This document shows, in pieces, positions 51,953 to 61,055 of a DNA stretch of 64,000 nucleotides (positions within the stretch are counted from its first letter, which is position 1; each line of letters opens with the position of its first letter). The notes under the pieces are model-generated. The model was not told where the DNA came from. It saw nothing but the letters and a program-made list of their open reading frames with translations, and did not search any database. The translations under genes were made by a program, and so were the position numbers. The stretch spans positions 186,001 through 250,000 of the forward strand of contig NZ_BCYX01000001.1 of assembly GCF_001598415.1 (NCBI RefSeq). The letters are read 5' to 3'. The DNA comes from Sphingomonas mali NBRC 15500. GTDB taxonomy: Bacteria; Pseudomonadota; Alphaproteobacteria; Sphingomonadales; Sphingomonadaceae.

Positions 51953-53630
51953 CCCGCGCTGGACGGCCTATACGCCCAAGCTGATCACCGTTCTGGGCGA
52001 AGGCTATACGTTCGATCGCTTCAAGCGGGATGCCATAGCGGGGCTGACCGTCGCCATCGTTGCCCTACCGTTGGCGATGGCGCTCGGCATCGCGAGCGGC
52101 GCGTCACCCGACAAAGGCCTGATCACAGCGGTCGTCGCCGGATTCCTGATTTCCGCGCTGGGCGGGTCTCGGGCCCAGGTCGGCGGCCCCACCGGCGCGT
52201 TCGTCGTGGTCGTGTTCAACGTGATCGCGCAGCACGGCTATGACGGACTGCTACTCGCGACCTTGGTGGCCGGCTTCATCCTGATCATCGCCGGTTATGC
52301 CAAGCTCGGTGCGCTGGTGAAGTTCATTCCGCATCCCGTGGTGACGGGATTCACCGCGGGCATCGCCGTCATCATCGCATCAAGCGAGGTCAAGGACTTC
52401 CTGGGCCTGTCGATCGACAAGGTCCCGGCGGACTTCCTGCCCAAATGGCAGGCCTATCTCGGAGCGCTCGGCAGCGTCCACGCCACGACACTGGCGATCG
52501 GCCTCGGGTCGCTCCTCCTCATCCTCGGCTTGCGCAAGGTGGCGCCGCGCGTGCCCGGTTTCCTGGTCGCGATAGTCGTCGCCTCCGTGGCGGTGGCCCT
52601 CCTGCATCTGCCGGTGGAAACGATTGGTTCTCGGTTTCCGCACATTCCGGCTGGCCTGCCCGCACCGGCGCTGCCATCGATCTCGCTGGCCAAGTTCCAG
52701 GCGATCCTGCCGTCCGCCTTCACCATCGCGTTCCTTGCGGGGATCGAGGCATTGCTGTCGGCGGTGGTGGCTGACGGGATGATCGGATCGCGGCACCGGT
52801 CCAATCAGGAACTGGTCGGCCAGGGTGTCGCCAACATCGCCTCGGCCCTGTTCGGCGGATTGCCGGCGACCGGCGCGATCGCCCGGACGGCGACGAACAT
52901 CCGGGCTGGTGCGCTGACCCCGGTGGCCGGCATGCTGCACGCGCTGTTCCTGCTCCTCTTCATCCTGTTCGCGACCAATTTGATGGCGTTCGTGCCGATG
53001 GCGGCGCTCGCCGCGATCCTGTTCATGGTCGCCTGGGGAATGAGCGAGCATGAGCGCTTCATCGGTTTGCTGCGCATGCCCAATGGCGATCGTGCGGTGC
53101 TGCTGCTGACCTTCGGACTCACCGTGCTGGTCGATCTTACGACAGCGATCGCGGTCGGCGTGACGCTCGCCTCGCTCCTGTTCATGCTGCGGATGAGCGA
53201 GACGGTCCAGATCGATGCCGACGCAGAGGGCGACGAAGACGAGGACATCCACCAGCGCGATGTCCTCCCAGCGGGCGTCGAAGTGTTCCGGATCGACGGG
53301 CCGGTCTTTTTCGGCATCGCCAGCGAGTTGCTCGATACGTTGCGACGGATCGGCCAGACGCCGCGAGTGATCATCCTGCGCATGCGCCGCGTGCCGATGT
53401 TCGACGCAAGCGGCGTGACGACGATCGCCGAAATCGTGCGCCGGTCAACGTCCGCCGGCACCCAGATCATCCTGTCCGGCGTGCAGCCGCAGCCTCTTGC
53501 CATGCTCGATCGGGTGCGTCTCGGGCGAGGCAATGCCGGGGTCATCCACGCCGAGAACTTCCCCGAAGCACTGCGGATCGCCGCGAGCATCGTCAACGCG
53601 ACCAACGCGGTGCCCACCGCGCTCAACTGA
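51936..53630 (+). CDS. SulP-family anion transporter with STAS domain
   Basis: A 564-residue inner-membrane transporter of the SLC26/SulP family (sulfate, bicarbonate or dicarboxylate). The signature region AGLTVAIVALPLAMALGIASGASPDKGL (about 33-60), the SALGGSRAQVGGPTGAF stretch and GLPATGAIARTATNIRAGA are conserved, followed by an acidic linker (DADAEGDEDEDIHQRD) and a C-terminal STAS domain (about 445-560) with RMRRVPMFDASGV. The ATG at 51936 overlaps the XRE gene. Which anion it carries cannot be told. No carbonic anhydrase or sulfate-assimilation gene is beside it. Confidence 0.9.
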   Translation: MAVLHDPRWTAYTPKLITVLGEGYTFDRFKRDAIAGLTVAIVALPLAMALGIASGASPDKGLITAVVAGFLISALGGSRAQVGGPTGAFVVVVFNVIAQHGYDGLLLATLVAGFILIIAGYAKLGALVKFIPHPVVTGFTAGIAVIIASSEVKDFLGLSIDKVPADFLPKWQAYLGALGSVHATTLAIGLGSLLLILGLRKVAPRVPGFLVAIVVASVAVALLHLPVETIGSRFPHIPAGLPAPALPSISLAKFQAILPSAFTIAFLAGIEALLSAVVADGMIGSRHRSNQELVGQGVANIASALFGGLPATGAIARTATNIRAGALTPVAGMLHALFLLLFILFATNLMAFVPMAALAAILFMVAWGMSEHERFIGLLRMPNGDRAVLLLTFGLTVLVDLTTAIAVGVTLASLLFMLRMSETVQIDADAEGDEDEDIHQRDVLPAGVEVFRIDGPVFFGIASELLDTLRRIGQTPRVIILRMRRVPMFDASGVTTIAEIVRRSTSAGTQIILSGVQPQPLAMLDRVRLGRGNAGVIHAENFPEALRIAASIVNATNAVPTALN

Positions 53631-53652
53631 TACCCGGAACGAAAGCTCGACC

Positions 53653-53961
53653 ATGACCGATACCAACGACGACTATGTCTATGACGAAGCCACCGGCGAG
53701 TGGATCAGCGCCTCTGCAGCCGCGGCCAGCGCGGAGGATGCCAATCTCATCGAAGTACGCGATGCCGTCGGCAATCTGCTCGCGGACGGCGATAGCGTGA
53801 CCCTCATCAAGGATCTGACGGTCAAAGGCGCGAACCAGACGCTGAAGCGGGGCACGGTGATCAAGTCGATCCGACTGACCGGCGATGCCCAGGAGATCGA
53901 CTGCCGTTACGAAGGCATCAAGGGCCTGGTCCTGCGCGCGGAGTTCGTCCGCAAGCGCTGA
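53653..53961 (+). CDS. PhnA/YjdM-like domain protein lacking the zinc ribbon
   Basis: A 102-residue protein whose last 70 residues match the PhnA (YjdM) C-terminal domain: VRDAVGNLLADGDSVTLIKDLTVKGANQTLKRGTVIKSIRL followed by IDCRYEGIKGLVLRAEFVRKR. The usual N-terminal zinc ribbon with four Cys is replaced by an acidic stretch (TDTNDDYVYDEATGEWISAS). Despite the family name, a phosphonate role is not established. It follows the SulP gene by 22 bases and may be in the same transcript. Confidence 0.8.
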   Translation: MTDTNDDYVYDEATGEWISASAAAASAEDANLIEVRDAVGNLLADGDSVTLIKDLTVKGANQTLKRGTVIKSIRLTGDAQEIDCRYEGIKGLVLRAEFVRKR

Positions 53962-54007
53962 CGAGATCGCTCGCCGAAACGAAACCTGATTTTGGGGGAC
54001 GGCAATT

Positions 54008-54541
54008 GTGCATATCTTCGGCCGCAAACCGAGCCGCGGGTCGATACCGCCTTTACCGCGACACCAACCGAACGATGGCAAGCGCGGTGTGCGCTCGGTG
54101 CTCAATGCCGATATCCTTATCTCGGGTAATGTCGCCACGACCACCGAGATCCATATCGACGGACATGTCCTGGGCGACGTCAACTGCGCAACGCTCACCC
54201 AGAGTGGCAAAGGCAAAATCGTCGGGATAGTTACTGCCGACACCGCCCGTCTCGCTGGTTCTATCCAAGGCACCGTTCGCGTCCGCCAACTCACGGTCGA
54301 AAGCGGTGCAAGGATCAACGGGGACATCACGTATGAACAGATCGCCATCGAGGACGGCGGACTTATAGAGGGGCGTCTCAAATATATGGATTTAGCCAGC
54401 CCCCTAACAGTCGACAGCGCTGACAGCGCTACGGACACGTCATCCGCATCGACCACATCTGACGGTGTTACGACTTCTGCGTCCCGTGTCACGACTGCTG
54501 ATCGCGGCACAAACGGAATCGGAATGCATCGTACGCCTTGA
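54008..54541 (+). CDS. Bactofilin
   Basis: A 177-residue cytoskeletal protein. A short Pro/Arg-rich N terminus is followed by the bactofilin beta-helix (about 30-130), seen as regular short repeats: VLNADILISGNVATTTEIHIDGHVLGDV, GKGKIVGIVTADTARLAGSIQGTVRV and LTVESGARINGDITYEQIAIEDGGLIEGRL. A Ser/Thr-rich tail ends the protein. Such proteins polymerise without nucleotide and position cell-wall enzymes or stalk synthesis. The start is GTG at 54008 after a GGGGGAC run. Members are often paired with an M23 peptidase gene, which is absent here. Confidence 0.88.
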   Translation: MHIFGRKPSRGSIPPLPRHQPNDGKRGVRSVLNADILISGNVATTTEIHIDGHVLGDVNCATLTQSGKGKIVGIVTADTARLAGSIQGTVRVRQLTVESGARINGDITYEQIAIEDGGLIEGRLKYMDLASPLTVDSADSATDTSSASTTSDGVTTSASRVTTADRGTNGIGMHRTP

Positions 54542-54606
54542 CATTCCGGGCGCTGAATGAAGGTAGCGCTATCATACTTAGAAGATTGATCCGGAGAGGT
54601 AGGCAT

Positions 54607-54735
54607 ATGGAGGGCGACTTCAGCTGGGCGCTGCTGGTAGATTGGCAGGACGGCCATTTCGTCGGTCGCGCAATGAGCGAGCAAGGGGCCTCCCCATTGC
54701 TTGTCGTGGCCGTCTTGGAGGAGATGGTCGAATGA
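54607..54735 (+). CDS. Small hypothetical protein coupled to the aldose epimerase
   Basis: A 42-residue frame (MEGDFSWALLVDWQDGHF at the start, VAVLEEMVE at the end) with GGAGAGG a few bases before the ATG at 54607. Its TGA overlaps the ATG of the epimerase gene (ATGA), a normal coupling arrangement. No family is recognised. The frame could also be read from 54538, but no ribosome site is there. Confidence 0.5.
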   Translation: MEGDFSWALLVDWQDGHFVGRAMSEQGASPLLVVAVLEEMVE

Positions 54736-55583
54736 CCCGGCTCGATCTCCGCGCCGGGGCTGCCACGGCAAGCATTCTTCCCGAGCTCGGAGGAGCGCTT
54801 ACAGCGCTGCGCGTCGCGGCGACGGATCTGCTGCGCCCGGCAGCCGAAGACGTCACCGATCCGCTCGGTTCCAGCTGCTTTCCGCTACTCCCCTATGCCA
54901 ATCGGATCGCCGACGGACGGTTCGTGTTCGCCGGTGAGCAATATCGACTACCACGCAATTTCGGCGACCATCCGCACAGCCTGCACGGCTTGGGATGGCA
55001 GCAACCCTGGAGCATCGAGACTCACCAGGACAACGAGGCACTGTTGGCGCATCGTCACGATGGCAATGACGACTGGCCATGGTCATATCACGCGACGCAG
55101 CACATCCGGCTGTTTCCCGACCGCATCGTCCTGACGCTGATGCTGACCAATAGCGGCAAGACGCCGATGCCGGCCGGGCTGGGCTTCCATCCCTATTTTC
55201 CGCTCGACGATGCCACCCGCCTCAGCTTCCAGGCGGACGCGGTCTGGCTGGCCGATGACACGTTGCTGCCGGTGAGCCGGGCGCCGGCTGACGCGTTCGG
55301 CGACTGGTCGAGCCCATGTGCCGTGCGGGGGACGACGTTGATCGACAATTGCTATGCCGGCTGGTCGGGCGCCGCGGCGATCGAGCAAGGTCCCGTTCGG
55401 CTCTCGCTCACCAGCGGCGGCGCGGACTGGCTGCACCTCTATCGTCCGCCCAACGAAACCTTTTTCTGCGTCGAGCCGGTCACGCACATGCCCGACGCGC
55501 TCAACCGCGACGCACCGATGACGATCTTGGCGCCTGGAGAGAGCGCCGCGCTGACGATGTCCTTGGGCTGGAGCGGGATCTAG
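54732..55583 (+). CDS. Aldose 1-epimerase (GalM-like)
   Basis: A 283-residue beta-sandwich epimerase that interconverts alpha and beta anomers of hexoses. Active-site features are in place: PYANRIADGRF for substrate contact, the His pair in GDHPHSLHGLGWQQPW, the second His in GFHPYFPL, and the catalytic Glu in FFCVEPVTHMPDALN. It begins at the ATG at 54732 overlapping the preceding small gene. Related aldose-epimerase family members can act on other sugars. No sugar operon surrounds it. Confidence 0.9.
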   Translation: MTRLDLRAGAATASILPELGGALTALRVAATDLLRPAAEDVTDPLGSSCFPLLPYANRIADGRFVFAGEQYRLPRNFGDHPHSLHGLGWQQPWSIETHQDNEALLAHRHDGNDDWPWSYHATQHIRLFPDRIVLTLMLTNSGKTPMPAGLGFHPYFPLDDATRLSFQADAVWLADDTLLPVSRAPADAFGDWSSPCAVRGTTLIDNCYAGWSGAAAIEQGPVRLSLTSGGADWLHLYRPPNETFFCVEPVTHMPDALNRDAPMTILAPGESAALTMSLGWSGI

Positions 55584-55808
55584 CCGCACGACGGCGGTGC
55601 GCCGGACTGATGCCGGGCGAGGTCGAAATCGGACACCAGATGCTGCGGCGCGCCGCTCGCGCCGATCCTGCGACAGGATGAGGAAGACCTCGCGCCAATC
55701 GCCGGTTTTGTCGATGACGGGTGACAATTGTTGGCGAATTCTTCGATAGTCGAGCAATCAACCGATGTGGCGCTCGCCTGCGGCAGCGACTTTGCCTATG
55801 CATCCCGC

Positions 55809-56636
55809 ATGATCGGCCTCCGCTCCGCCATAGCTCGCCAGGTCCGCGGATTGCTGTCCGATCCCGCCAATCCGCCGATCGTACGCGCACTCGACGGTAG
55901 CGGGCTGTTCGCGCCCGATTCAATCAGTTGGCGCGTCCATATCGACGTTACCGGCATGATGGTCGGCGGCATCGCCGCATTAATGCTGCAGATGCTGCAC
56001 CCGCGCGTGCTGGCGGGGGTGTGGGACCATTCGAGCTTTCGCGACGATATGAATGCGCGGCTGAGGGGTACGGCGCGCTTCATCGCCCAGACCACGTTCG
56101 AGACGCGCGTGTCCGCGGAGGCGCAGATCGAGCGCGTCCGCCATATCCATGATGCGGTGTCGGGAACGCTGCCCGACGGCACGCCGTATCGTGCCAGCGA
56201 TCCTCACCTGCTCGCCTGGGTCCATGTCGCCGAGGTGTCGAGCTTTCTCGCCGGCTGGATCCGCTATGGCGAACCCGGGATGAGCGTCGCCGACCAGGAT
56301 CGCTATTATGCCGAAGTCGCGCTGATCGGAGAGTTGCTCGGCGCCGACCCGATCCCGCGCAGCCGTGCGGAGGCGGAAGCGATCATCCGCGACTTCCTGC
56401 CCGAATTGAAGGCGGATGCGCGCAGCCATGAAGTGCTGCATATCCTGCTCGACCAGCCGCCGCCGAGCCTGATGCTGGTGCCGTTCCAGGCAATGACAAT
56501 GCGTGCGGCAATCGACCTGCTGCCCGACTGGGCGCGCCGGATGCACAGCCTCCGGCGTCCGAGCCTGAGCCGCCCCGTCGTCCACGCCGGCACGCGCAGC
56601 ATCGCCGAGGTCGTGCGCTGGGCGCTGAAGCCCTGA
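55809..56636 (+). CDS. MpaB-like oxygenase-family protein (DUF2236)
   Basis: A 275-residue all-helical protein of the MpaB/latex-clearing-protein-related family (formerly DUF2236), some members of which are heme oxygenases. Conserved features are WRVHIDVTGMMVGG, LMLQMLHPRVLAGVWDHSSF, the RLRGTARFI segment and HLLAWVHVAEVSSFLAGWIRYG. No function is known for the bacterial members of this subgroup. The ATG at 55809 has a poor ribosome site, and a TTG at 55728 in the same frame would add 27 residues. About 225 bases without a supported gene precede it. Confidence 0.78.
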   Translation: MIGLRSAIARQVRGLLSDPANPPIVRALDGSGLFAPDSISWRVHIDVTGMMVGGIAALMLQMLHPRVLAGVWDHSSFRDDMNARLRGTARFIAQTTFETRVSAEAQIERVRHIHDAVSGTLPDGTPYRASDPHLLAWVHVAEVSSFLAGWIRYGEPGMSVADQDRYYAEVALIGELLGADPIPRSRAEAEAIIRDFLPELKADARSHEVLHILLDQPPPSLMLVPFQAMTMRAAIDLLPDWARRMHSLRRPSLSRPVVHAGTRSIAEVVRWALKP

Positions 56637-56639
56637 ACG

Positions 56640-58073
56640 CTACGCGATCGAGGCGCGACGCCGCGCGTAGAGGAAGTAGATCGCCAGTCCGATCCCGTTC
56701 CAGATGAAGAACGAAATCTGGGTGATGCTCTGCAGGCTGGTGAAGAGGTAGAGGCAACCCAGGATCGCGATCGGAGCGAACAGCCAGACCAACGGCGTGC
56801 GGAACGGCCGCTTCACCCCCGGATCGCGCCGGCGGGACACCAGCACGCACACCGCCACCGCAACGAATGCGCACAAGGTCCCCGCATTGGCGAGGCTGGC
56901 GATGACGTCGAGCGGAACGAGCGCGGCGAGCACCGACACCAGCACCGCCGTCATTGCCGTGATCCGCGCGGGCGTGCCGCGCGCCGATACCTTGGCCAGG
57001 CTGGCGGGCAGGAAGCCATCGCGCGCCATGACCAGGAAAATCCGGCTCTGGCCGTAGAGGAAACCCAGGATCACGGTCGGCAATGCGATCGCCGCCGCCG
57101 CTGCCACGACGGTGGCGACGCCGCCTTGCCCGATCTCGCGCAGGATCAATGCCAGCGGCTCGGGACTGTTCGAGAATTTGGAGAAGTGCAGCGCCCCCAC
57201 CGCGGCCGCTGCGACGATCATGTAGATCACCGTGCAGGCCAGCATCGACCCGACGATGCCGATGGCGAGATCGCGCTCCGGACGCTTGGCTTCTTCCGCC
57301 GCGGTAGAGATCGCGTCGAACCCGTAAAAGGCGAAGAAGATGATCGCTGCTGCGCCCATCATGCCGAACTTGACGCCGCATTGACCGGGCGTGCTGCCGT
57401 AACCGAGCGGCGCGAACGGATGCAGATTGGCCATGTCGAAATGCGGCAAGGCGACCGCCACGAACAGCGCCAGCGTCACGATCTTGAGCAGAACCAATGC
57501 CGAGTTGATCCGCGCGCTTTCGCGCGTGCCGAGCATCAGCAGCCCCGCCACCACGGCAATGATCAGGATCGCCGGCAAGTTGATCCCGAAGCTCGCTGTT
57601 GCCGTCGCGGCCGCACCACAGACTTGGCCGCCCAGTGTCGGCCCGTGCGTCAGATAGTCGGGAAGGATGATCCCCAGCCCTTTCAGGAATCCGACCGCAT
57701 AGCCCGACCAGCCGACCGCGACGGTCGCGACCACTAACGAATATTCCAGGATCAACGACCAGCCGACCACCCAGGCGATCACCTCGCCCAGGGTCGCATA
57801 GCTATAGGTGTAGGCACTTCCCGATGCCGGGATCAGCGTCGCCATCTCGGCATAGCAGAGCGCCGCCGCCGCGCAGATCGCGCCCGCCACGACGAAGCTC
57901 AACAGCACCGCGGGGCCGGCGCGATCGGCACCGACGCCGATCAAGGTCAGGATACCTGTGCCGACGATCGCGCCGACGCCCAATGCGACCAGATGCGGCC
58001 AGCTCAACGTGCGCGCGAGCTGATGCTCGGGCGGCGCTTCGGTGATGGTCTTGCGGCGGAGAAGACTTGGCAT
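56640..58073 (-). CDS. APC-family amino-acid permease
   Basis: A 477-residue inner-membrane permease of the cationic-amino-acid-transporter-like branch of the APC superfamily, with about twelve to fourteen hydrophobic segments. The signature HLVALGVGAIVGTGILTLIG lies near the N terminus, followed by YAEMATLIPASGSAYTYSYATLGE and AFYGFDAISTAAEEAKRPERDL, both highly conserved. ATG at 58073 has AGGGG six bases upstream. The GTG at 58079 is less likely. It is divergent from isovaleryl-CoA dehydrogenase, which breaks down leucine, a suggestive but unproven pairing. Confidence 0.9.
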   Translation of the reverse strand: MPSLLRRKTITEAPPEHQLARTLSWPHLVALGVGAIVGTGILTLIGVGADRAGPAVLLSFVVAGAICAAAALCYAEMATLIPASGSAYTYSYATLGEVIAWVVGWSLILEYSLVVATVAVGWSGYAVGFLKGLGIILPDYLTHGPTLGGQVCGAAATATASFGINLPAILIIAVVAGLLMLGTRESARINSALVLLKIVTLALFVAVALPHFDMANLHPFAPLGYGSTPGQCGVKFGMMGAAAIIFFAFYGFDAISTAAEEAKRPERDLAIGIVGSMLACTVIYMIVAAAAVGALHFSKFSNSPEPLALILREIGQGGVATVVAAAAAIALPTVILGFLYGQSRIFLVMARDGFLPASLAKVSARGTPARITAMTAVLVSVLAALVPLDVIASLANAGTLCAFVAVAVCVLVSRRRDPGVKRPFRTPLVWLFAPIAILGCLYLFTSLQSITQISFFIWNGIGLAIYFLYARRRASIA

Positions 58074-58139
58074 TGGCACCCCTAATTTGCTCGTCTAGGG
58101 CAGGTCGTAACAGACGAAACCTTCCTGCGGGAGATGACA

Positions 58140-59294
58140 ATGGACGCCACGCTCGACTTCGCGCTCGGCGAAACCGCCGACATGATCCGCGACACGACGC
58201 GGCGGTTCGCGAGCGAGCGGATCGCGCCTCTGGCCGCGAAGATCGACGCGGAGGACTGGTTTCCCGTCGAGTTGTGGCCGCAGATGGGCGAGCTCGGCCT
58301 GCACGGCATCACCGTCGAAGAGGAATATGGCGGCCTCGGCCTCGGCTATCTCGAGCATGTCATCGCCTGTGAGGAAGTCAGCCGAGCCTCGGCCTCGATC
58401 GGCCTTTCTTATGGCGCGCATTCCAACCTCTGCATCAACCAGCTGCGCCGCTGGGCGAGCCCCGAGCAAAAGGCCAAATACCTCCCCAAACTGATCTCGG
58501 GCGAGCATGTCGGCAGCCTGGCCATGTCCGAAGCGGGCGCCGGATCGGACGTCGTCGGCATGAAGCTGCGCGCCGAAGAGGTGCAGGGCGGCTATGTCCT
58601 CAACGGTACCAAATTCTGGATCACCAACGCGGCCTATGCCGACACGCTGGTCGTCTATGCCAAGACCGGCGAAGGCTCACGCGGCATCACCACCTTCATC
58701 ATCGAGAAGGACATGCCCGGTTTCTCGATCGGACAGAAGATCGACAAGATGGGGATGCGCGGCAGCCCAACCGCGGAGCTCGTCTTCAACGACTGCGAAG
58801 TGCCTGAGGAAAATATCATGGGCCCGCTCAACGGCGGCGTCGGTGTGCTGATGTCGGGGCTCGACTACGAACGCACTGTGCTCGCCGGCATCCAGCTCGG
58901 CATCATGCAGGCATGTCTCGACGTGGTCGTGCCCTATGTCCGCGAGCGCAAGCAATTCGGCCAGTCGATCGGCACGTTCCAGCTGATGCAGGCCAAGATC
59001 GCCGACATGTATGTCGCGCTCAATTCGGCGCGCGCTTATGTCTATGCGGTCGCCAGAGCCTGCGATTCCGGCAAGACCACGCGCTTCGACGCGGCAGGCG
59101 CGATCCTGCTGGCGAGCGAAAATGCGGTGAAGGTCAGCCTCGAGGCGATCCAGGCGCTGGGCGGCGCCGGCTATACCAAGGACTGGCCGGTCGAGCGCTT
59201 CGCGCGCGACGCCAAATTGCTCGACATCGGCGCCGGCACGAATGAGATCCGCCGCATGCTGATCGGCCGCGAACTGATCGGCGCGGGGTCATAG
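58140..59294 (+). CDS. ivd: Isovaleryl-CoA dehydrogenase-like acyl-CoA dehydrogenase
   Basis: A 384-residue FAD enzyme oxidising isovaleryl-CoA to 3-methylcrotonyl-CoA in leucine degradation. The catalytic Glu is in the [10 protein letters not shown] segment (about residue 244), its position in isovaleryl-CoA dehydrogenase and not the C-terminal place used by most family members. Other features are [14 protein letters not shown] (about 128-141), the [16 protein letters not shown] block and [28 protein letters not shown] precedes the ATG at 58140 by six bases. The usual methylcrotonyl-CoA carboxylase genes are not next to it. Confidence 0.92.
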   Translation: MDATLDFALGETADMIRDTTRRFASERIAPLAAKIDAEDWFPVELWPQMGELGLHGITVEEEYGGLGLGYLEHVIACEEVSRASASIGLSYGAHSNLCINQLRRWASPEQKAKYLPKLISGEHVGSLAMSEAGAGSDVVGMKLRAEEVQGGYVLNGTKFWITNAAYADTLVVYAKTGEGSRGITTFIIEKDMPGFSIGQKIDKMGMRGSPTAELVFNDCEVPEENIMGPLNGGVGVLMSGLDYERTVLAGIQLGIMQACLDVVVPYVRERKQFGQSIGTFQLMQAKIADMYVALNSARAYVYAVARACDSGKTTRFDAAGAILLASENAVKVSLEAIQALGGAGYTKDWPVERFARDAKLLDIGAGTNEIRRMLIGRELIGAGS

Positions 59295-59307
59295 GAGCCA
59301 GCCAAGC

Positions 59308-59934
59308 ATGAAACTGATTGGCCAGTACGATTCGCCCTTCGTCCGCCGCGTCGGCATCACGCTGACGCTCTATGGCATCGCGTTCGAACATCTGCCCTGG
59401 TCGACCTTCGGCGATGCCGACAAGATCGCGCCCTACAATCCGCTGCGGCGCGTGCCGGTTTTAGTGTTCGATGACGGGCTGTCGGTGATGGACTCGAGCG
59501 TCATCGTCACCTTGCTCGACGAGATGGCGGGTAATGACGCCGTACTCACGCGCACCGGTGCCGACCTGCGGACGATGCTGCGCTGGTGCGCGCTCGCCGC
59601 CGGAGCCGCCGACAAGGGCGTCAGCCTGGTCTATGAAAAGGCGTTCCGCGACGGGTTGCCGATGTGGGTCGATCGCTGCCGCGCCCAGGTGACCGACACG
59701 CTCGATCTGCTCGATCGCGAGCGCGCCGCGGCAGGTAAATGGTTCGGCGGCGCGTCGATGAGCCATGCCGATCTGCTGACGGCGACCGTCTTTCGTTTCA
59801 TCAGCGAGGCATTGGCCGGACAATTCGATTTCGGCCGCTGGCCGGCGCTCGTCGCACATTCGCAGGCATGCGAGGGGATACCTGCATTTCACACGATCTA
59901 TCAACCGTACGAACTCACGCCACCCAAGGACTGA
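59308..59934 (+). CDS. Glutathione S-transferase family protein
   Basis: A 208-residue protein with an N-terminal thioredoxin-like domain (MKLIGQYDSPFVRRVGITLTLYGI, RRVPVLVFDDG, MDSSVIVTLLD, about 1-75) and a helical C-terminal domain (about 90-208). The Ser in DSPFVRR is the probable glutathione-contacting residue. It follows the acyl-CoA dehydrogenase by 13 bases and precedes the regulator by three, so the three genes form one operon. The substrate is unknown. Confidence 0.88.
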   Translation: MKLIGQYDSPFVRRVGITLTLYGIAFEHLPWSTFGDADKIAPYNPLRRVPVLVFDDGLSVMDSSVIVTLLDEMAGNDAVLTRTGADLRTMLRWCALAAGAADKGVSLVYEKAFRDGLPMWVDRCRAQVTDTLDLLDRERAAAGKWFGGASMSHADLLTATVFRFISEALAGQFDFGRWPALVAHSQACEGIPAFHTIYQPYELTPPKD

Positions 59935-59937
59935 GCG

Positions 59938-60351
59938 ATGTGGCGGACGGTCATCCTCTACGCGCTGGGGCTGGCCATCACCGCGATCGCGCTCGAACAG
60001 CTCAAGTTCCGCTACGCCGCCGACAAGATTTCGACCGACGTCTATGTCGGGCTGCTCGCGCTTGGCTTCACCGTGTTGGGTTTGTGGGTCGGCCATCGGC
60101 TGACGGCGAAGAAGCCCGCCGCGCCGTTCGAGCGTAACAAGGCGGCGATCGCGTCGCTCGGGCTTACTCCGCGCGAATGCGAGATCCTCGATCTGCTGGC
60201 GTCGGGCCAAACGAACCAGGAGCTGGCGCGCGCCCTTGGCGTATCGCCCAATACGGTGAAGACTCACCTCGCCAATTTGTTCGCCAAGCTCGAGGTCGAC
60301 CGTAGGGTCAAGGCGATCGAAAAGGCGCGGTTCCTCGCACTGATCGAGTAG
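59938..60351 (+). CDS. Membrane-anchored LuxR-type helix-turn-helix protein
   Basis: A 137-residue protein with two N-terminal hydrophobic segments (about 1-20 and 37-53, a hairpin in the inner membrane) and a C-terminal LuxR/FixJ-type DNA-binding domain (about 74-130): LTPRECEILDLLASGQTNQELARALGVSPNTVKTHLANLF. No receiver, PAS or ligand-binding domain is present. A membrane-tethered regulator of this size is uncommon and could sense a membrane signal or act through proteolytic release. It ends the operon, followed by a strong terminator. Confidence 0.85.
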   Translation: MWRTVILYALGLAITAIALEQLKFRYAADKISTDVYVGLLALGFTVLGLWVGHRLTAKKPAAPFERNKAAIASLGLTPRECEILDLLASGQTNQELARALGVSPNTVKTHLANLFAKLEVDRRVKAIEKARFLALIE

Positions 60352-60356
60352 TATTC

Positions 60357-60388
60357 AAATCCTCCCCGGCACGGGGAGGATTTTCTTG
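60357..60388 (+). terminator. Rho-independent terminator
   Basis: A perfect 12-base-pair stem (60357-60368 with 60372-60383) around a three-base GCA loop, with CCTCCCCG pairing to CGGGGAGG, followed by TTTTCTTG. It starts six bases after the stop of the LuxR-type gene and closes the dehydrogenase operon. Confidence 0.92.
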
Positions 60389-60488
60389 TGCCGACTCTGG
60401 CCGGATTCGCGAAAATCACCCGTTCGGGCGATAGTGTTCCGGGGAGCGAGCGGCGATGACCTCGCCGTTCGCAACAGGGGAAAACGTC

Positions 60489-61055
60489 ATGACTCCGACG
60501 CTTCGCTATTCGCTGATCTATGGCGGGCTCGCCAGCTTCGTGCTCGCCGCCTTCATCGCGGTGACCGCATTGCTGCACGACCAGGTGCAATGGGTCGCGA
60601 CGCTGACGTTCGGCTATTCGGTCATGCTGGTGGCGATGAGCTTCATCTTCGTCGGCGTGAAGCGATATCGCGATATCGAGTGCGGCGGGGTGATCCGGTT
60701 CTTTCCTGCGCTTGGCCTGGCCCTGCTGATCGCGCTGATCGCGACCATCGCCTATACGTTGATCTGGGAAATGTACCTCGCGGCGACGCACTATCGCTTC
60801 ATGGACGATTATATTGCGTCGATGCTCACCAAGGCGCGCGCCGACGGCAAGAGCGCGGCCGAGATCGCCGGGATGAAAGCGGAGTTGGACGGCATGCGCA
60901 CCATGTACGCCAATCCGTTGATCCGGCTGCCGATGACGGCGATGGAGGTCGCTCCGGTCGGGTTGGCGGTATCGCTCTTCTCCGCGGCGTTGCTCCGCAA
61001 TCCCAGACTGCTGCCTGCACGCGAGAATGTCAGAGCAGCATCACCTTCGCCGTGA
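60489..61055 (+). CDS. DUF4199-type membrane protein
   Basis: A 188-residue inner-membrane protein with four hydrophobic segments (about 8-30, 37-57, 68-92 and 148-170). The pattern SLIYGGLASFVLAAF, YSVMLVAMSFIFVGVKRYRD and LIATIAYTLIWEMYLA is that of the DUF4199 family, whose role is unknown. AGGGGAAAA lies before the ATG at 60489. An in-frame ATG at 60456 is less well placed. Its last 26 bases overlap the convergent HlyD gene. Confidence 0.8.
   Translation: MTPTLRYSLIYGGLASFVLAAFIAVTALLHDQVQWVATLTFGYSVMLVAMSFIFVGVKRYRDIECGGVIRFFPALGLALLIALIATIAYTLIWEMYLAATHYRFMDDYIASMLTKARADGKSAAEIAGMKAELDGMRTMYANPLIRLPMTAMEVAPVGLAVSLFSAALLRNPRLLPARENVRAASPSP

Noticed and set aside
55584..55808. Reverse reading MLDYRRIRQQLSPVIDKTG near 55757 as a gene start
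   Set aside because: The frame runs into the aldose epimerase as antisense and loses any coherent pattern after about 40 residues. It may be a relic but cannot be supported.
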